Positions 59,512-64,000 of a stretch of 64,000 bases of DNA are shown piece after piece (the stretch's first letter is position 1; the number at the start of each line of letters is the position of its first letter). The DNA is taken from positions 958,770-1,022,769 of the forward strand of contig CAJSYZ010000010.1 of NCBI GenBank assembly GCA_910574455.1, in the 5' to 3' direction. A program made the position numbers and the translations under genes. The stretch is from Trichaptum fuscoviolaceum. Taxonomy: Eukaryota; Basidiomycota; Agaricomycetes; Hymenochaetales; Trichaptaceae. The notes beneath the pieces are model-generated. The model did not search any database and was not told the origin of the DNA. It was given only the letters and a program-made list of their open reading frames with translations.

Positions 59512-59785
59512 GCCCAGGGATTACCGCCGTCGTACGAGGGTGCGCAATAAGGGACATCATTTTTTGTTAATTAATTCACCCAAAAAGAAACAGAGCCGGC
59601 ATAATAAATTGGATAATTGGTAACAAAATATAGGCGATTTTGTGTTGTAATTCGCTCAGTGTCTTGATAGCTTTAGCCTCCGCGAAATGTCAGGCATGTT
59701 TAATCATCAGATTGCAAGCACTTGTTACACTGAAATCAATTCACAGTTCTTTCCGAACCTTTCTCTGTCCTGATACGTGGGATCA

Positions 59786-61356
59786 CTACGCGTGTCCGAA
59801 TACAGCCATTGGCTGGTACGCTTCCTCGAGGTAATCTATCTCCTCATTAGCGAGTTTGATATGAACGGATTCTTTGGTGTAAAGAAGAAAATTAAGTGTT
59901 CTTTAATTCGTGGTCAAGTTAAGAATGGCCTTACCGATTAGTTCCTGAAGGTTCTTAAGACTGGTCGTACCAACAATCGGCGCAGCGACGGGGTCCTTCG
60001 CCATGACCCAGGCACAAGCGATCTGCGCCATAGTATGTCCTTTCTTCTTGGCAAGCTCTTCGACGCGTCGGACAATCTCCTTGTTTCCTTCCGTCTGGCC
60101 ATAACCAGCTATCATTCTTTTGGGTTCTATCAGTATGGAAGTGACATATCTACGCGACACCAAGCGGGACTTACACATCAACATTGCTGCGCTTCGACTG
60201 TTCTCCTAATGGTCTAGTGAGGAACCCGCGAGCGAGGGGCGACCAAGGGATGGATCCCACTCCGAAGTGTTTGAGCGTTGGCATCATCTCGCGTTCCTCC
60301 TCTCGATAAACGAGTGAATAATGATTTTGCATCGAGATGAAGGGGGTGAGGTTATGTGTTATAGCATAATCTGTGCAATACAAGTGAGCATCTGGATCAC
60401 CTTGAATCGCAACGAACTAACTTTGCATGGCATGAACTAGACAACGGATGAACTCAGAATTTAACATAGCTTATTTAGGATGACCAACTCACATTGCCAG
60501 GCATGACAGGAGGACATCCCGATATACCGAACAAATCCCGCTTTGACGACATCATGCAAAGCTTGCATCTAAGAGCGAGTTGAGTTGATTTCTTCCAATG
60601 AAAGCCGGAAGGTTTGTAATTACTGTTTCTTCAATTGGTGTGTTCGTGTCAAATCTGTGGATTTGAAGGACGTCGATGTAGTCCAGCTGCAAACGCTCGA
60701 GACTCTGTTTCACGGCCCCAAAAACATGCTTTATAAGAAAGATGAAAATTAGTGAGCTACTACGTTATTCTGCAGTGGGATGGCTTATCGAGACTAACCT
60801 TACGACTAGTACCATACTGGTTGACGTAACCATATTGCTCATGGTTGAGGCCATACGTGTATTCATTTGGCGTCCGACCAACTACAAAACAAAGCTTCGT
60901 CATAACGACAATTTCGTCTCGTGGAAAGTTGTATTTCTTGATTGCCTTCCCAAGAATTATCTCTGAGAGGCCGTTGGAGTATACGTCAGCGGTGTCGAAT
61001 GTCTGAATCCCAGCATCGTAGCTAGTGTAGGGTAAGTAAGAGCTTAGCTCAGAAGAAGGTAAGGAGGATGTATACTTACGCAGCTTTAATATGTTTCAGC
61101 CCATCATCTTCGCTGAGTACCCAAGGCTCCCAGGCGGGGTTACCGTAGGACATACAACCAAGGATAATCCTCGATACCTTCAAGCCTGACTTTCCAAGAC
61201 GAACTACACAGGGGAAAAAAAAAAAAGGGGGGGGGGGGGGTTGAATGCACAGGCATCAGCAATTTTGGATGATTTAGAATGGCTATAATCCTACTAACCG
61301 TAGGGCATGTCCGTCCTCTTTGGTCCAACGCGTGCTTGAATATTGATGTGTTGCAT
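59786..61356 (-). CDS. aldo/keto reductase, copy 2
   Basis: Paralogue of the gene at 48375, same superfamily and likely chemistry. From ATG 61356 ([19 protein letters not shown]) to the stop at 59786. Conserved blocks: [44 protein letters not shown] (catalytic Asp and Tyr), [19 protein letters not shown] (Lys), [17 protein letters not shown] (His), [82 protein letters not shown] and AVFGHA. Intron positions, including the separate 15-nt exon encoding FHAMQ, match copy 1, so the pair arose by DNA duplication, not retroposition. The N-terminal 20 residues differ from copy 1. Intron 1 ends with an unusual tract of 14 C then 12 T just before the acceptor. Reading frame is intact throughout. Confidence 0.9.
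61215..61240 (+). repeat. A12-G14 homopolymer pair in AKR2 intron 1
   Basis: Twelve A followed by fourteen G on the + strand; on the coding strand this is C14-T12 leading to CCCCTGTGTAG, i.e. an extreme polypyrimidine tract at a 3' splice site. Length is prone to slippage or sequencing error. Confidence 0.9.
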
Positions 61357-62048
61357 TTTTTGCTAATCTTCTGCGGTGTGGACTTTGACCTGTTCGTGTG
61401 CCAAGTGATGCCAGTCAAGCTTGCAACTTCCGCTACTTAAATATATTTCTTAGGCTGTGGCTATGTCCAGTTGCAGTTCTTCACCATCTATAACACGTCA
61501 CCAATCTTCCGGCAAGAAGCAGAACTGTAGAAGGCTTACCACCTGGCACCAACAGTCACGCAGACGTACCGGAGTATCGCTTCTCCCAGCCTCACCTACT
61601 CCAACCGACTGCATTAACCAAAGCGCTACTTCCTCACAGTGCCGAGTGGATTGCGCATACATGATGCCGAGATATTGCTCCGATTTCTACGGACGCGGAA
61701 CATACTCAGGTGTCGTGCGCGCGTTGTTTGCCAAATCGGACCCATTAACACGGTATCTTTTTGGATATCCATAGTCGCCGAATGGACAATATAAACCTCG
61801 AACTAGGACTGAAGATGATAAATTACTTGCGCACATTATTTGCCGTAAGATAGCCAAAGGGCAGGACCAGCAAGAGATGTGTAGGAGCACCGGCTCTTCT
61901 ACTTAGATATGGACGGAAATCAGTCGATGACTACGATCGTTCTTCATCAATTGTTCTGCGTCTTCGTCAATGTCAGCGGCCTACGGGAATGGAACAGAAG
62001 TTCAATACGTACATGCGAACGTTATGAAAGCATATTAGGATCCAGTTG
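61357..62048. other. intergenic region
   Basis: A 692-bp gap between the AKR2 start and the 3' end of F-box gene B, both on the minus strand. No gene recognised; the plus-strand frame at 61457-61774 has no support. Confidence 0.5.
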
Positions 62049-63440
62049 TTAGAGTCTTGCCCCCACGTCCCACAAATCGACTTCTCCAACATTGGGTAAG
62101 AGTCTAAGGATGTTCAGCATTCGCGATTTGACTACCTTCGCATCGGATGACAATCGAGCGGATTTGACAGAGGGGAGTTTTTGCGCTTCCACAAAGGTCG
62201 CAAGGACGTCGACACCACAGGTACAGACGCGGGAACCATTCTCCCATCTCTCCTGCCGCCGATGGAAACTAGAATAGTTGAAGGCGAAAAGCTTTTCTTT
62301 CCTCGATGAGTCCAAGTAGAGGTTGATCCCCACACCTGGAGAATTGCTTTGATGATAAACTTCCAAAACTCCTGGCAATCGTTTGGATAGTCGAACAAGT
62401 GATGAGGGCACAATTTGCGAAGGTTCAGAACTCGACTGAACATGGAGTGTCTGTATCGCTGGAGTGACGATGAAATCCAGCAAACTCGGAGAGAATTTGA
62501 ACGCATTCCATACCAGTCGTCGAAGTTGAGGAAGAATTATGAGAGAGTTTTTTTTTAAGTCATGTGGACTACTAATTCGAGTCGATTCACACTCTAGTTC
62601 GACGATAGTGCCTTTGCAGTAGGACAAGATTCGGACAACGTCATGCGCTGACCATGCTTCATATGACCTCTGAAACCTCGAAGTCGTCAAGGTCAATCTT
62701 TGGACATGTCCAAGTATTTGGTATGAGGATATTGGGATAGTAGTTCCACAGAGAAGGATGTCCTCTAGTCGCGAAGTTTTAAATTGCAAGTGGGCAGTTG
62801 CGATCTCCTGATAAGTGCCGGTGTTGATACAAATGTATTTGAGAAATGGTGCGGATGTGTTTGTGTCTGGTAGTGTGATGCGACGAAATCCGGATGTGCC
62901 TAAGGAGAGTCTTTCTATCCTGTGCATGTTCTCTGCGAGAAACGAGTTGATGCAAGCTACATCAGCTTGGTCATCTCCAGAGTATCTCGACCTAAGCTGA
63001 ACGCTAACGTCCAGGAGCGCGCCCCGCGAGCGACGTAGAATCATCTTCACAATTGCGTAATTGGCAGGTAGTTCAACTCGAGTCCAAAACGATGATAAGT
63101 CGATTATTATCCGCCGCCAGTATGAGCAAACACCCGAAAGCACTACAGTAGACTTGTAGCTCGGAGGCCGAATTGGACGGTGCCTTCTGTCAATGTGGAT
63201 ATATCCTTCAGATAGAGGGATAGATGCAGGCCCACCGCTACATGAAGTGTTTCTACATTTGCATCGCTCTCGAACTGCATAATCAAATATGCAAACTAGC
63301 ATTTCGTATGGCAAGCAATGTATAGTCGTCGGAATGACATTGTTTTCTTTTTGCAATTGGAGGCCTTCTGCTATCTTAGGGACTGGCTTAGTTAGTATGT
63401 TATTAATTTCGTTTTTTTGCCCGAGGCCTTCCAATTCCAT
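62049..63440 (-). CDS. F-box protein B with Cys-rich insert, intronless
   Basis: Single-exon protein of 463 residues starting at ATG 63440 (MELEGLGQKNEINNILTKP). The F-box is CLPYEMLVCIFDYAVRER, immediately followed by CKCRNTSCSGGP (C-x-C-x5-C) and PLSEGYIHIDRRHRPIRPPSY, then VVLSGVCSYWRRIIIDLSSFWTRVEL. The remainder is an irregular leucine-rich region: IERLSLGTSGFRRI, FLKYICINTGTY, VQRLTLTTSRF, TIVELECEST, LRRLVWNAFKFSPSLLDFIVTPAIQTLHVQ, LVRLSKRLPGVLEVYHQ and VGINLYLDSSRKEKLFAF. Probably recruits a substrate to an SCF ubiquitin ligase. Paralogous to F-box gene A; both sit next to or near an aldo/keto reductase copy. Unlike gene A, an ATG is present. No introns, in contrast to most neighbours. 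Confidence 0.8.
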   Translation of the reverse strand: MELEGLGQKNEINNILTKPVPKIAEGLQLQKENNVIPTTIHCLPYEMLVCIFDYAVRERCKCRNTSCSGGPASIPLSEGYIHIDRRHRPIRPPSYKSTVVLSGVCSYWRRIIIDLSSFWTRVELPANYAIVKMILRRSRGALLDVSVQLRSRYSGDDQADVACINSFLAENMHRIERLSLGTSGFRRITLPDTNTSAPFLKYICINTGTYQEIATAHLQFKTSRLEDILLCGTTIPISSYQILGHVQRLTLTTSRFQRSYEAWSAHDVVRILSYCKGTIVELECESTRISSPHDLKKNSLIILPQLRRLVWNAFKFSPSLLDFIVTPAIQTLHVQSSSEPSQIVPSSLVRLSKRLPGVLEVYHQSNSPGVGINLYLDSSRKEKLFAFNYSSFHRRQERWENGSRVCTCGVDVLATFVEAQKLPSVKSARLSSDAKVVKSRMLNILRLLPNVGEVDLWDVGARL

Positions 63441-63806
63441 GGGGGTTGACTCGCATGTCCTACTTGACGCCTCATGGCTCTCATGCTGCCAGCATCGTGT
63501 TGAATAGTGACTGTGAGTGCCGATACCTACATATATTGTATAAAGGTGATGCTCACAACGTATAACCGAGTCCGTCGTCGATTATTTAATAGCTTTTTCA
63601 CCAGTTTTTTCCATTGAACGTGACTTTCGGATTCCATGGTGGAAGTTGAGACGAAGGATAAGCAACATGCGTGCCGGTGCGTGGGGAGAATGATGATCTC
63701 ATCTTAAACTGCTACTAAGTTGTACAGCACCGCCACTGGCACAACGGAGGACTTTTCTGCATCTTGGTACGGAGTCCGACTCCGATTGCCTCACAGAATA
63801 GCTTCT
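63441..63806. promoter_or_regulatory. bidirectional promoter region, F-box B / PWP2
   Basis: A 366-bp gap between divergent start codons. It contains CACTGGCA at 63734-63741, 66 bp upstream of the PWP2 start codon. Confidence 0.4.
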
Positions 63807-64000
63807 ATGAAGGCCAACTATAAAGTGCGTAGCGTTTCGTTTGAATGGCAAAAGAAATTGTCTGAACGAAAGAAGTTCTCAAACCTTTGTGGGACAGTCT
63901 ACCGTCAAGGAAACATACTCTTCACTGCGGATGGAAATTCTCTGCTAAGTCCAGTGGGAAACCGGGTGTCAGTTTTTGACCTTGTAAAGTAAGTAGACAT
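63807..64000 (+). CDS. PWP2: U3 snoRNP component PWP2/UTP1, 5' end only
   Basis: WD-repeat subunit of the UTP-B part of the small-subunit processome, needed for 18S rRNA maturation in the nucleolus. Only the start is in the window: exon 1 63807-63824 (MKANYK), intron 63825-63875, exon 2 63876-63988 encoding FSNLCGTVYRQGNILFTADGNSLLSPVGNRVSVFDLVK, then a GTAAGT donor. This stretch is diagnostic of Pwp2: FSNLxGTVYxxGNxxFxxDGxxLLSPVGNRVxVFDL. An in-frame upstream ORF from 63720 is ignored because the family begins at MK(A)xYxFSN. The gene continues beyond the right edge. Confidence 0.93.

Overview
This is eukaryotic nuclear DNA, and it reads as a filamentous basidiomycete, most likely an Agaricomycete. 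The support is: very frequent short GT-AG introns (about 45-70 nt), many tiny exons, a DUF6534 seven-transmembrane protein, a DUF7729 surface protein, an MPL1/CAP20-type perilipin, a polysaccharide-lyase-14-type secreted protein and several F-box/LRR-like proteins, all typical of mushroom-forming fungi. No operons, CRISPR arrays or bacterial signals were seen. Gene models were built by hand-splicing the frames; splice sites were accepted when phase and family conservation agreed.

Layout. 1-1382: 3' part of the DNA primase small subunit. 1383-6339: long gene-poor stretch. 6340-7833: DUF7729 protein. 7834-10744: no gene recognised. 10745-14189 (-): YCR023C-like MFS transporter, divergent from a DUF6534 gene (14897-17523, +). 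18773-19984: perilipin-like gene, convergent with VPS3/TGFBRAP1-like (24872-20252, -). 25327-28310: tandem pair of intronless F-box-like genes. 30428-29000 (-): ARL8 GTPase. 31963-32893 and 34332-35559: two orphan multi-exon genes. 39507-35969 (-): SDS23-type CBS protein, interrupted in coding sequence by a 1,675-bp inverted-repeat transposon (37600-39274) that carries a piece of an O-fucosyltransferase-like gene. 39908-41725: F-box protein. 47552-42108 (-): MSH6. 48375-49928: aldo/keto reductase 1. 50671-53396: SEC23. 55067-53712 (-): F-box protein A. 56061-56966: small multipass membrane protein. 58098-59511: PL14-like secreted protein. 61356-59786 (-): aldo/keto reductase 2. 63440-62049 (-): F-box protein B. 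63807-64000: 5' end of PWP2/UTP1.

The genes are a mix of housekeeping functions (replication priming, mismatch repair, COPII transport, CORVET tethering, lysosomal/vacuolar Arl8, ribosome biogenesis) and lineage-specific families (F-box, AKR, DUF6534, PL14, orphans). The strongest unusual signals are: (1) the transposon with captured gene fragment sitting inside SDS23; (2) an octamer, CACTGGCA/TGCCAGTG, found 21 times where about two are expected, including a perfect 16-bp palindrome in the MFS/DUF6534 intergenic region; (3) extreme microexon use (9-26 nt) that splits key catalytic motifs, notably the MSH6 Walker A loop; (4) dispersed AKR and F-box paralogue pairs.
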